Shown here one piece after another: positions 1-6,490 of a stretch of DNA of 12,737 bases. The number at the start of each line of letters is the position of its first letter. Within the stretch, counting starts at the first letter, position 1. The translations under genes and the position numbers were made by a program. Source of the DNA: Leptolyngbyaceae cyanobacterium M65_K2018_010 (GTDB lineage Bacteria > Cyanobacteriota > Cyanobacteriia > Phormidesmidales > Phormidesmidaceae). The notes below the pieces were generated by a model, which saw nothing but the letters and a program-made list of their open reading frames with translations, was not told the DNA's origin and searched no databases. Where the stretch lies: the NCBI GenBank assembly GCA_015295885.1, contig DVEE01000039.1:1-12737 (forward strand), written 5' to 3'.

Positions 1-221
1 TTTTGACCCAACTTTCTACTCTATCAGGCGGGCTTGGTCCCCAGGGGCAACGGCGCGGCTACGGTTACCTTTCTCAACCTTGGCGGCTCCCAGCGGGCCG
101 CCTGTGATCCCAGTCACCGGGGCTAGTGCGGCCTATCACGGACGCCCCTTGGGGCTGTCACAGCCAGCGGGCTAGACCCATCCGATAGTAGAAATAGACC
201 TGGTTATCCCTGGAAGTTCCC
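1..221. other. GC-rich leader rich in inverted repeats, no gene recognised
   Basis: No convincing reading frame crosses this stretch on either strand. It holds several inverted repeats: GGCGGC at 82-87 with GCCGCC at 97-102 (9-nt loop), GTGAT at 104-108 with ATCAC at 135-139, GCCCCTTGGGGC at 144-155, and the odd palindrome GGCTGTCACAGCC at 153-165. The density suggests a folded RNA or a repeat-derived spacer, but I could not match it to RNase P RNA, tmRNA or a riboswitch. It ends in the leader of the small gene at 222. Confidence 0.4.
168..180. repeat. 13-bp dispersed repeat, copy 1
   Basis: CGGGCTAGACCCA occurs here and again, identically, at 1425-1437. Its core is nearly palindromic (GGG...CCC). 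Each copy lies just upstream of a gene start and points away from the start codon's reading direction in one case and along it in the other. It may be a member of a genome-wide short repeat family; two copies are too few to be sure. Confidence 0.45.
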
Positions 222-416
222 ATGATCACTCCCCCCCGCTCCTCCCTGCAAGCCATCGTGGACCAAATTTTCGCCGAGCGCCGCATTACCCGCCAGGTGC
301 AGCATGATCTGATGCAGGTGTTGCTCAGCGAAGCCCAACTCAGTAGCCAGGATCAAGCTCTGGCTGAACGGGTCTTCGAGGCCATCAAGCAGGGTAAGCT
401 GCGGGTTGTCGAATAG
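222..416 (+). CDS. small conserved cyanobacterial protein (64 aa), function unknown
   Basis: A 64-residue soluble, mostly helical protein with no signal peptide or membrane segment. The central QIFAERRITR and the ending with FEAIKQGKLRVVE resemble a family of 60-75 residue proteins annotated as hypothetical in many cyanobacteria; this comes from memory of the family, not from a search. The ATG at 222 is preceded by GGAAG at 212-216 with five bases between, a reasonable ribosome binding site. It stands alone, and its stop is 51 nt from the stop of the convergent pentapeptide-repeat gene. No catalytic or metal-binding motif is visible, so no function can be given. Confidence 0.75.
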   Translation: MITPPRSSLQAIVDQIFAERRITRQVQHDLMQVLLSEAQLSSQDQALAERVFEAIKQGKLRVVE

Positions 417-444
417 GCCGTGCCCCCCGGCAACAGGCCGTCTG

Positions 445-458
445 AACCGGGGCCGGTT
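445..458. terminator. weak hairpin between convergent genes
   Basis: AACCG at 445-449 pairs with CGGTT at 454-458 around a 4-nt loop, in the 51-nt gap between the stop codons of the two convergent genes. There is no clear T-run on either strand, so it is at best a weak bidirectional terminator. Confidence 0.3.
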
Positions 459-467
459 TGGATTAAA

Positions 468-1400
468 TCAAAGCAGCAGTTTTTCGATAAATTCACACCG
501 ATCCAGGGTTTCGCGGGCGGGCCGATGGGTGCAACGGGTCTCCCCATGCACGGCGGCATAGAGGTAGGCCTTGGCGGCCGCCGGCAATACGGATTCCGTA
601 AACTCGGTCCCTTCTACCTGGGCGGCTCGCAGGGAAGCTTCACCCAGGTGGGCCCGGGTCAAATCGGCCCGGGACAGATCGACCCCATCCAGGTTGCTAT
701 GCCAAAGCACCGCCCCCGTTAGGTTGGCCCCAGAGAGATTGGCCCCTACCAGGGAGACGCCTCGCATGGTGGTGTGGGTCAGATTGGCTGAGCTGAGATT
801 CGTGTGGTTGAGGATGGCCCCATTCAGCTTGGCCTCGCTCAAATTCACCCCGGACAGGTCCAGACCGCTGAGGTCAACGCCATTCAACCAGGCCCCGGCC
901 AGGTTAACGCCGGCCAAACAGGTTTGATCCAAGGCGGCCCCACTCAGCCGAATGCCGGTCAGATGGGCCCAGGCTAAATTGGCCTCGGCTAAATTGGCTC
1001 CGCGCAGATTGGCCCCGCGCAGGTTGGCCCCACACAGGTTAGTGCCTACCAGCTTGGCTTGCCTGAGGTTGACGTGGCAGAGGTCGGCCCCACTCAGTTG
1101 GGCTTGGCTTAAGTCAGCCCTGACCAGAAATCCTCCCCGCAAATCAACCCTGGTCAGGTCAGCTCCCCGCAGGCTCGTTTCGCTCATTTTGGCGAAGCTT
1201 AAATTGGCCCAGTTTAGATTGGCCTGGTCTAAATTGGCCTGGGTTAAAAATGAGCGGCTGAGGTTGGCCCCTTTCAGGTTCGAACGACTCAGATTCACCT
1301 CAACAAGAATATGACGGGTCAAATCTACCCCTGCCAACTGAATACCGACAAAGTCTCGGTAGCCCGCTTCGTAAAGCTCTAAAAAGTACTGGGTATGCAT
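468..1400 (-). CDS. pentapeptide-repeat protein (310 aa)
   Basis: From about residue 18 to residue 270 the protein is an almost unbroken run of A(N/D)LxX pentapeptides such as GANLR, SGADL and TGAVL, about fifty repeats. This predicts a right-handed quadrilateral beta-helix. The DNA shows the matching 15-bp rhythm of (A/G)TTGGCC-like units from about 600 to 1330. The short N-terminal cap (MHTQYFLELYEAGYRDF) is typical of cyanobacterial members, which is why I start at the ATG at 1400. An in-frame GTG at 1457, with GAGGGG eight bases upstream, would add 19 residues and cannot be excluded. The C-terminus leaves the repeat and ends in a roughly 45-residue tail (AAAKAYLYAAVHGETR and on) that may cap the helix. 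No enzyme domain is present. Functions known for the fold range from DNA mimicry to scaffolding; none can be assigned here. Confidence 0.9.
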   Translation of the reverse strand: MHTQYFLELYEAGYRDFVGIQLAGVDLTRHILVEVNLSRSNLKGANLSRSFLTQANLDQANLNWANLSFAKMSETSLRGADLTRVDLRGGFLVRADLSQAQLSGADLCHVNLRQAKLVGTNLCGANLRGANLRGANLAEANLAWAHLTGIRLSGAALDQTCLAGVNLAGAWLNGVDLSGLDLSGVNLSEAKLNGAILNHTNLSSANLTHTTMRGVSLVGANLSGANLTGAVLWHSNLDGVDLSRADLTRAHLGEASLRAAQVEGTEFTESVLPAAAKAYLYAAVHGETRCTHRPARETLDRCEFIEKLLL

Positions 1401-1837
1401 GGTGCTGCGATAGCGGGCTGGCGACGGGCTAGACCCACGTAATGCGACGGGTGGCACGGTAGGATCCCCTCTATAGGCAGGGACAAATGGGTTTACTAAA
1501 GGCTTGACTCAATCCTGGGGCCGGCTGAGGGGGGAGAAACTTTTGTGTTTTACCGACCAAACCGCTGAATCGGAGCAGAAATCAGCTAAAGTTAATAGGG
1601 TTTTAAGGGTTCATTAAATTGAAACGCTGACCAATCCAGCAGTCCATTGATATATAGAACCTGGAAACACCAAAACGAGAAATAATTTACAACTCAAAGG
1701 ATTTTTAAATATTTTTTAACGTTTCACCTTGGGCTAAGCTATAAATCCTGAATCCAGGGTAGTTCGTTTTTGGGGGGCTGTCAGGCATTATTGAGTTTGT
1801 TTGATAATTTGGAGTGAAACTTAGCACTGGCCCCGTC
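1401..1837. other. intergenic region between divergent genes, AT-rich in its second half
   Basis: This 437-nt spacer separates the minus-strand pentapeptide gene from the plus-strand membrane-protein gene, so it should hold both promoters. From about 1540 it becomes AT-rich with T-tracts (for example 1706-1721), unlike the GC-rich genes around it. Weak plus-strand candidates are CTGACC (1627-1632) with TATATA (1651-1656, 18-nt spacer), and GATAAT at 1803-1808 close to the start codon. On the minus strand, TATAGA (1470-1475) sits just above the GTG alternative start. None has a good -35 box. No reading frame or RNA gene is evident. Confidence 0.4.
1425..1437. repeat. 13-bp dispersed repeat, copy 2
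   Basis: Exact second copy of CGGGCTAGACCCA from 168-180. It lies 25 nt above the ATG chosen for the pentapeptide-repeat gene. If the GTG at 1457 were the true start, the repeat would be coding, which slightly favours the ATG. Confidence 0.45.
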
Positions 1838-2512
1838 ATGGCAAAACTGCTTTTTGGGACCCTTTGGTTGGGGTTGATTGTCTATGCCGTTAGGTGGGCT
1901 CCCCCTGAACAGCCCGAGACCTGGGATCTAATCCGGCGACTCTCGACGGGGAACTGGGCGGGGATCAACCCGGCTGTGATCGCTCTGTTCAATGCCATGG
2001 GCCTCTGGCCCATGGTGTATGCCGGTGTAGTGTTGGGTGTAGTGTTGATCGATGGTCGGGGGCAAAAACTATGGGCCTGGCCCTTTGTGCTGGCATCCTT
2101 TGCGGCAGGTGCCTTTGCCCTACTGCCTTACCTGGCTCTGCGATCGCCCAACCCCACCTTTCTAGGCCCCAAGGGCCCTGGGCTGCGGCTGGTTGATGCG
2201 GGTTGGCTGGGGGGGATACTAGCGACTGGGGCGATCGCCCTGCTCACCTGGGGCGGGCTCCAGGGGGATTGGTTCGACTTCTGGCAGCAGTGGCAGACTA
2301 GCCGCTTCATCCATGTCATGACCCTGGACTTCTGCACCCTATGGCTGTTGTTCCCTGCTCTGCTCGGAGACGACATGGCCCGTCGGGGCCTGGCTCAACC
2401 GTGGGTTTGGGCCGGGGTGATAGCCTTACCCCTGGTCGGTGCCAGTTTATACCTGGCCCTGAGGCCACCCCTGGCGGAGGGGACCGAGAACTCAGGCCCA
2501 GCGTTGCTGTAG
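1838..2512 (+). CDS. multi-pass membrane protein, conserved in cyanobacteria (224 aa)
   Basis: A hydrophobic protein with about five predicted membrane segments: a first one right at the N-terminus (KLLFGTLWLGLIVYAV), then stretches near residues 45-65, 72-95, 120-140 and 190-210. Conserved-looking loops include WAPPEQPET, LSTGNWAGINP and FCTLWLLFPALLGDD. The pattern recalls membrane proteins of unknown function shared by cyanobacteria and plastids; this is memory of the family, not a search. The ATG at 1838 is preferred because related proteins begin with the hydrophobic helix; a GTG at 1814 would add eight residues. Neither start has a clear ribosome binding site. Two HIP1 sites lie inside. 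The stop is 39 nt before selD on the same strand, so the two are probably cotranscribed, but a role in selenium metabolism would be a guess. Confidence 0.8.
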   Translation: MAKLLFGTLWLGLIVYAVRWAPPEQPETWDLIRRLSTGNWAGINPAVIALFNAMGLWPMVYAGVVLGVVLIDGRGQKLWAWPFVLASFAAGAFALLPYLALRSPNPTFLGPKGPGLRLVDAGWLGGILATGAIALLTWGGLQGDWFDFWQQWQTSRFIHVMTLDFCTLWLLFPALLGDDMARRGLAQPWVWAGVIALPLVGASLYLALRPPLAEGTENSGPALL

Positions 2513-2551
2513 CAATCTTCGACTCTCCTTCCCCGCTTCCTCGGTGTGATC

Positions 2552-4837
2552 ATGCAGACCGCTCCTCCCATTACCACCGATGTTGTGCTGGTCGGTGGTG
2601 GTCATACCCATGCCCTGGTGCTCCGTCGATTCGGTATGCTACGGCTGCCGGGTATCCAGTTGACCTTGATTACGGATGTGGTGGATACGCCCTATTCAGG
2701 CATGTTGCCCAGCCATATCGCTGGCCGCTATGGATTTGATGAATCCCATATTGATTTGCGGCCGTTGACCCGGTTTGCCCAATGCCGCCTGCTGAGGGAT
2801 CGGGTGATTGGGCTGGATCTGGATCAGCAGCGAGTGCTGTGCGCCCACCACCCACCGGTGGCCTTTGATCTGCTGTCCATCGATACGGGGAGCACCCCAG
2901 CCACCGCCACCGTGCCTGGAGCGGCGGACTATGTCATCCCCGCTAAGCCCGTGTCCCAATTGCTGCAAGGCTGGAACCAACTGCTTGAAGAGGTCGATAG
3001 GTTTCCCCCACGGCCTCTGACGCTGGCCGTGGTCGGCGGCGGGGTGGGGGGCGTAGAGCTAACCCTGAGTATGCAAGAACGGCTTTGCCAACGGCTGCAC
3101 GCCCGGGGCCAGCCTGGGGAGCAGGCGCAGTTTCATCTCTTCCACCGGGGGGCGGAGCTGGCCCCGGGACGCAATTCCTGGACCCGACGACGGCTGCAGC
3201 ATATTTGCCGATCGCGGGGCATTCACCTGCATTTAGGGGAACCGGTAGAGGCCATTACCCAGGATCGGACGACCGGGTCGCTCCTCATCCATGGCGGGGC
3301 GGGGGTGCCGGTGAGGTGTGATCGGATCTTTTGGGTCACCAGCGCTGCCGCCCCCCCTTGGCTGCAAGGGTCGGGGTTGAGCCTGGATGCCCAGGGCTTT
3401 ATTCAGGTGGGCGATACCCTCCAAACCCTCTCCCATCCCCAGGTGTTTGCCGCCGGGGATGTGGCTACTATGGTGAACCATCCCCGGCCCAAGGCGGGGG
3501 TCTTTGCGGTGCGCCAGGGGCCACCGTTATTTGAAAATCTCCTGCGTCGGCTGCAGGGACGGCCCCTAAAACCTTTCCGTCCCCAGCGGGAGTTCCTCAA
3601 CCTGATCGATGTGGGGTATGGCAAAACCATTGCGGCCTGGGGGCCCTTGGCCTTTGAGTCCCCCCTTTGCCGCCGCTGGAAGGACCACATCGACCGCAAA
3701 TTTATGGCCCTGTTCACAGACTTTCCTGCGATGGCTGTCCCAGCCTCCCTCCCCTTGCCCCTCTTCCCCGATGGGGGTTCGCCCCCGCCGCCCTGTGCCG
3801 GTTGTGGCGCCAAGGTAGGCGCGCATGCCCTCTCCCAGGCCCTGCAACGGCTGCGCCAGGACCGGCCAGAGTTGAGTGGCCCCAGCCCGGCTGTGATCAT
3901 CGGCCTGGAGTCTCCCGATGATGCCGCGGTAATGGCAGTTCCCCCGGGTCAGGTGATGGTTCATACGGTGGATTTTTTCCCGGCCCTGGTGGAAGACCCC
4001 TTTGTCTTCGCCCAAATTGCCCTCAAGCATGGCCTCAGCGACCTCTATGCCATGGGGGCGACTCCCCACAGTGTGCTGGCTATGGTGCAGTTGCCCTACG
4101 CCACTCCGCCCAAGCAAGTGGAGATTCTGTATCACCTGCTGGCCGGTACTCTCAAGGGACTGCGACCAACGGCGACTCCCCTGGTGGGGGGCCATACTAC
4201 CCTGGGGCCCCAGTTGGCTCTGGGGTTTGCCTGCAATGGGTTAGCCCCGGCCGATCAACTGCTCCGCAAGGGGGGCCTGCAGGTGGGGGATCGACTGATT
4301 TTGACCCAGGCCCTGGGCACCGGCACCCTGTTTGCGGCCGATATGCAGCAACGGGCTAAGGGGCGGTGGATCGAAGCGGCGATCGCGGCCATGGTCACGT
4401 CCAACCAGGCGGCGGCGGCCATCCTGCGATCGCACCAGGCCACCGCCTGTACCGATGTAACGGGCTTTGGCTTGGTCGGCCATGGACTAGAAATGGCTCG
4501 GGCGGCCCCGGTGAATGTGGAGCTGGACTTGGCGGCTTTGCCGATTCTACCGGGGGCCCGCGAGACCCTGGCCCAGGGATGGGTCAGTACGCTCTACCCC
4601 CAAAACCTAGAGGCCGCCGCCGCCATCGCCAATGGTTCGGCCTACACTCACCACCCCGACTTTCCCCTCCTGTTTGACCCCCAAACGGCGGGGGGGCTCC
4701 TAGCCACGGTGCCAGCGGATCAGGCGACCGCCTGTGTGGCCCAGCTGCGTGACCAGGGTTATCCCCAAGCCACCCTGCTCGGCGAAGTGACGCTCCCTAC
4801 AAATCCCCAGGCACCGATTAGGATCAGATCGTGGTGA
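2552..4837 (+). CDS. selD: NDH-2-like oxidoreductase / selenide, water dikinase fusion
   Basis: A 761-residue two-domain protein. Residues 1 to about 390 form an FAD/NAD(P)H pyridine nucleotide-disulfide oxidoreductase domain: an FAD-binding GGGHTH motif at 15-20, a second dinucleotide-binding VVGGGVGGVEL, and the FAD-contacting VFAAGDV. After a proline-rich linker, residues from about 410 form a full SelD domain, which makes selenophosphate from selenide and ATP. CAGCGAK holds Cys418 and Lys421, matching E. coli Cys17 and Lys20. SPDDAAV, TVDFFPALVEDPF, GGHTT, TGFGLVGH and DPQTAGG follow in the usual order. The catalytic position is cysteine, not selenocysteine. This fusion is known in cyanobacteria; the flavoprotein part may reduce selenium compounds for the kinase, but that is inferred. 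I use the ATG at 2552; a GTG lies at 2546. The next gene, mnmH, is reduced to a fragment. Confidence 0.95.
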   Translation: MQTAPPITTDVVLVGGGHTHALVLRRFGMLRLPGIQLTLITDVVDTPYSGMLPSHIAGRYGFDESHIDLRPLTRFAQCRLLRDRVIGLDLDQQRVLCAHHPPVAFDLLSIDTGSTPATATVPGAADYVIPAKPVSQLLQGWNQLLEEVDRFPPRPLTLAVVGGGVGGVELTLSMQERLCQRLHARGQPGEQAQFHLFHRGAELAPGRNSWTRRRLQHICRSRGIHLHLGEPVEAITQDRTTGSLLIHGGAGVPVRCDRIFWVTSAAAPPWLQGSGLSLDAQGFIQVGDTLQTLSHPQVFAAGDVATMVNHPRPKAGVFAVRQGPPLFENLLRRLQGRPLKPFRPQREFLNLIDVGYGKTIAAWGPLAFESPLCRRWKDHIDRKFMALFTDFPAMAVPASLPLPLFPDGGSPPPPCAGCGAKVGAHALSQALQRLRQDRPELSGPSPAVIIGLESPDDAAVMAVPPGQVMVHTVDFFPALVEDPFVFAQIALKHGLSDLYAMGATPHSVLAMVQLPYATPPKQVEILYHLLAGTLKGLRPTATPLVGGHTTLGPQLALGFACNGLAPADQLLRKGGLQVGDRLILTQALGTGTLFAADMQQRAKGRWIEAAIAAMVTSNQAAAAILRSHQATACTDVTGFGLVGHGLEMARAAPVNVELDLAALPILPGARETLAQGWVSTLYPQNLEAAAAIANGSAYTHHPDFPLLFDPQTAGGLLATVPADQATACVAQLRDQGYPQATLLGEVTLPTNPQAPIRIRSW

Positions 4838-4849
4838 TGACCGGGTTCC

Positions 4850-4954
4850 ATGGTGAAGCCCCTAACCCTTGAAGAATTCTGGCAGGCCCCAGGGCCCATC
4901 CTAGATGTGCGGAGTCCTGGCGAGTATGGCCGCGGCCAGGCTCTGGAAGCCTAG
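4850..4954 (+). pseudogene. mnmH: remnant of tRNA 2-selenouridine synthase (MnmH/SelU), N-terminus only
   Basis: Twelve bases after the selD stop an ATG opens a 34-codon frame reading MVKPLTLEEFWQAPGPILDV followed by RSPGEYGRG and then ending. This is the start of a rhodanese domain: the (I/L)LDVRSPxEYxxG motif is how MnmH (YbbB/SelU) begins. MnmH swaps sulfur for selenium in the wobble 2-thiouridine of tRNA using the selenophosphate made by SelD. The full protein is about 350 residues with a catalytic rhodanese cysteine and a P-loop domain. All of that is missing, because the next gene starts 97 nt later. The position directly behind selD is where mnmH sits in many genomes, so this is most simply a deletion remnant. 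The last residues (QALEA) no longer look like the family and may be novel junction sequence. Confidence 0.7.
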
Positions 4955-4957
4955 GCG

Positions 4958-4980
4958 CTCAAGCACTCAGCAGGCTTGAG
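4958..4980. repeat. 7-bp hairpin just after the mnmH remnant
   Basis: CTCAAGC (4958-4964) pairs perfectly with GCTTGAG (4974-4980) around a 9-nt loop, three bases after the remnant's stop codon. There is no T-run, so it is a poor terminator. It may mark the deletion junction or protect the 3' end of the selD transcript. Confidence 0.4.
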
Positions 4981-5051
4981 GGCAACCGGCTGCGAAGGAA
5001 TTTGCGATATGGTAAAGCTATGCCATTGATCGCCGACCACCGGAGAAACCC

Positions 5052-5540
5052 ATGAATTGGAGCAGTTCCCCCACCATTACCGATCGCCTGTTTGCCGCCC
5101 TGCCCTACGTGCTGCCCGTGACTTCAGGGTTGCCCTTTGGCATTCAGTTAATCAACCAGTTCCCCATTTTCGGCTTTTTGCTGATCCCTTTAGCTCCCCT
5201 GATTCAGGTGTATGGCCAGCTAGAACGTACCATTCCCTTCTTTGGCTTGATTGTGTTCTTTGCCCTTATCCTGCTGGTGGTGCGCAACGAAAGCATCAGT
5301 CGCTTCATTCGCTTCAACACCATGCAGGCCATTTTGCTGAGCTTCATTCTGGCCGTGTGCGGCCTCATTCTGAGCTTGTTGGATCCCAACCTGTTTGGAG
5401 CGCTGTTGAACAACACCCTGGCCAACGTACTTTTCCTAGGTATGCTGGTTTCCGTGGGCTACTCCCTGGTCCAAACCCTGCGCGGCGAGTATGCCGAAAT
5501 TCCCACCATTTCCGACGCCGTGCATATGCAGGTACGTTAG
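5052..5540 (+). CDS. Tic20-family membrane protein (162 aa)
   Basis: A 162-residue membrane protein with four main hydrophobic segments, at about residues 15-30, 39-56, 63-80 and 95-112, and a further one near 123-142. The hallmarks of the cyanobacterial/plastid Tic20 (Ycf60) family are present: the N-terminal DRLFAALPYVLP, the FIRFNTMQA(I/L)LL motif, and the C-terminal EIPTISDAVHMQV. In plastids Tic20 is a core part of the inner-envelope import channel; the role of the cyanobacterial homologue is not well defined. The ATG at 5052 has GGAG at 5042-5045, six bases upstream. The stop overlaps that of the convergent FAH-family gene by 4 nt. Transcription may come from the selD side or from a weak promoter in the 97 nt after the mnmH remnant. 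Confidence 0.9.
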   Translation: MNWSSSPTITDRLFAALPYVLPVTSGLPFGIQLINQFPIFGFLLIPLAPLIQVYGQLERTIPFFGLIVFFALILLVVRNESISRFIRFNTMQAILLSFILAVCGLILSLLDPNLFGALLNNTLANVLFLGMLVSVGYSLVQTLRGEYAEIPTISDAVHMQVR

Positions 5541-6337
5541 CTTCGCGCTGGGGAAATCGTTTCGGGCCGAGCCACCACAGTATTCTCCAGGGCGCCAATG
5601 CCTTCAATTTCAACCCGTACCTGATCGCCGATGGCCAGGGGGCCAACCCCAGCGGGTGTGCCGGTCAAAATCACATCACCGGGTAGTAGGGTCATAACGC
5701 TGCTGATGTAGGCCACAATTTGGGCTGGCTTGAACAGCATGGTGTCCAGGGAGGCCGACTGCACCGGCTGAGTCTCACCATTGAGGAAGGTTTGCAGCCG
5801 GGCCGCCGGGTTGATCTCCCGGACGATCCAGGGTCCCAGGGGACAAAAGGAATCAAATCCTTTAGCCCGGGTCCACTGCCCGTCTCGCTTCTGGAGATCA
5901 CGGGCGGTGACATCGTTGGCAATGGTATAGCCCCAAATTTTAGTTTGGGCCAGCTCAGGTGGCAGTTGGGCACAGCGATCGCCAATAATCAGGGCTAATT
6001 CCCCTTCGTAGTCAACCTGCTGGGTCTGGGGTGGATAGTAAATCGGCGCCCCGGCCGAGGTCACCGCAGTCGAGGGCTTGATAAAGATGAGCGGTTCAGC
6101 CGGAGGGGCGGTGCCCATTTCCGCCGCATGGTCGGCATAGTTTTTCCCCACGGCCACCACCTTAGACGGCGCGCAGGGAGCCAGAATTGTATATTGATTG
6201 GGCAGCAACTCAGTTTCCGTGGGTTGCCCCTGCAGCCAGGGCGGCGCATCTAACACCTGCACCCGCCGGTCTGGGTGCAACAGCCCATAGTGGAGCTGCC
6301 CGGTTTGGGACTGAACTCGAACAAAGCGCTGTGCCAT
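5537..6337 (-). CDS. fumarylacetoacetate hydrolase (FAH) family protein (266 aa)
   Basis: A cytosolic protein of the FAH fold, which catalyses metal-dependent C-C bond hydrolysis or decarboxylation of acylpyruvates and related keto acids. Residues 55-170 carry the family signature: VAVGKNYADHAAEMG, PLIFIKPSTAV, DYEGELALIIG (metal ligands Glu111 and Glu113), GYTIANDVTARDLQ (Asp142) and KGFDSFCPLGPW. The C-terminus has LLPGDVILTGTPAGVGPL, typical of the YcgM/FAHD1 group. Length is normal for that group. The ATG at 6337 is chosen, with AGGT a few bases upstream; a TTG at 6349 would add four residues. The exact substrate cannot be read from the sequence. It is divergent from rpsF and overlaps the Tic20 stop codon by 4 nt. 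Confidence 0.9.
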   Translation of the reverse strand: MAQRFVRVQSQTGQLHYGLLHPDRRVQVLDAPPWLQGQPTETELLPNQYTILAPCAPSKVVAVGKNYADHAAEMGTAPPAEPLIFIKPSTAVTSAGAPIYYPPQTQQVDYEGELALIIGDRCAQLPPELAQTKIWGYTIANDVTARDLQKRDGQWTRAKGFDSFCPLGPWIVREINPAARLQTFLNGETQPVQSASLDTMLFKPAQIVAYISSVMTLLPGDVILTGTPAGVGPLAIGDQVRVEIEGIGALENTVVARPETISPARS

Positions 6338-6353
6338 ACTACCTGCCAAAGCT

Positions 6354-6362
6354 TGGTATAAT
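6354..6362 (+). promoter_or_regulatory. extended -10 promoter of rpsF
   Basis: TGGTATAAT combines a perfect TATAAT (6357-6362) with the TGn extension. There is no good -35 box, as is usual for extended -10 promoters. Transcription would start near 6369 and give an rpsF leader of about 120 nt. The minus strand over the same bases reads TACAAT (6361-6366), which could serve the divergent FAH-family gene. Confidence 0.55.
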
Positions 6363-6393
6363 TGTAAATCCTTGTCTTTACCTGATTGGAACG

Positions 6394-6452
6394 ACAGCGA
6401 GGCCGCTTCAGGTTCCCTAGCCGGAAGCTAACTGGTAGTCATCGCTGTTTTT
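6394..6452 (+). promoter_or_regulatory. structured rpsF leader, candidate S6 autoregulatory site or attenuator
   Basis: ACAGCGA (6394-6400) pairs perfectly with TCGCTGT (6442-6448), and the distal arm runs straight into a T-run (TGTTTTT). Inside the loop, GCTTC (6405-6409) pairs with GAAGC (6424-6428), and GG/CC extends this stem past a mismatch; CCG triplets lie next to it at 6403-6405 and 6421-6423. In many bacteria the S6:S18 complex binds an rpsF leader that contains a CCG element, so this could be such an autoregulatory structure. It could also act as a simple attenuator hairpin. Both readings are inferred. Confidence 0.45.
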
Positions 6453-6490
6453 AGAAGAGTAAAGGCCATTTACGTCCATAAGGAGCCTTC

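Noticed and set aside
50..80. GGCTACGGTTACCTT resembles the reverse complement of the 16S rRNA 3' end.
   Set aside because: The likeness covers only about fifteen bases, and the neighbouring sequence does not align with 16S rRNA.
571..1314. Two plus-strand open frames of 118-120 codons (571-927 and 952-1314) rich in LAP/RRLAP-like repeats.
   Set aside because: They lie antisense to the pentapeptide-repeat gene, and their repetition is the mirror of its 15-bp periodicity. They have no ribosome binding site and no protein-like composition.
3566..4195. Minus-strand open frame of 209 codons inside selD.
   Set aside because: It is a shadow of the GC-rich selD frame; the plus-strand frame carries every SelD motif.
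4955..5051. A possible C-terminal fragment of mnmH after the N-terminal remnant.
   Set aside because: None of the three frames gives a recognisable MnmH C-terminus, so I claim only the N-terminal remnant.
5057..5686. Plus-strand open frame of 209 codons overlapping the Tic20 gene.
   Set aside because: It is out of frame with the Tic20 gene, has a histidine- and arginine-rich random composition, and runs into the antisense of the FAH-family gene.
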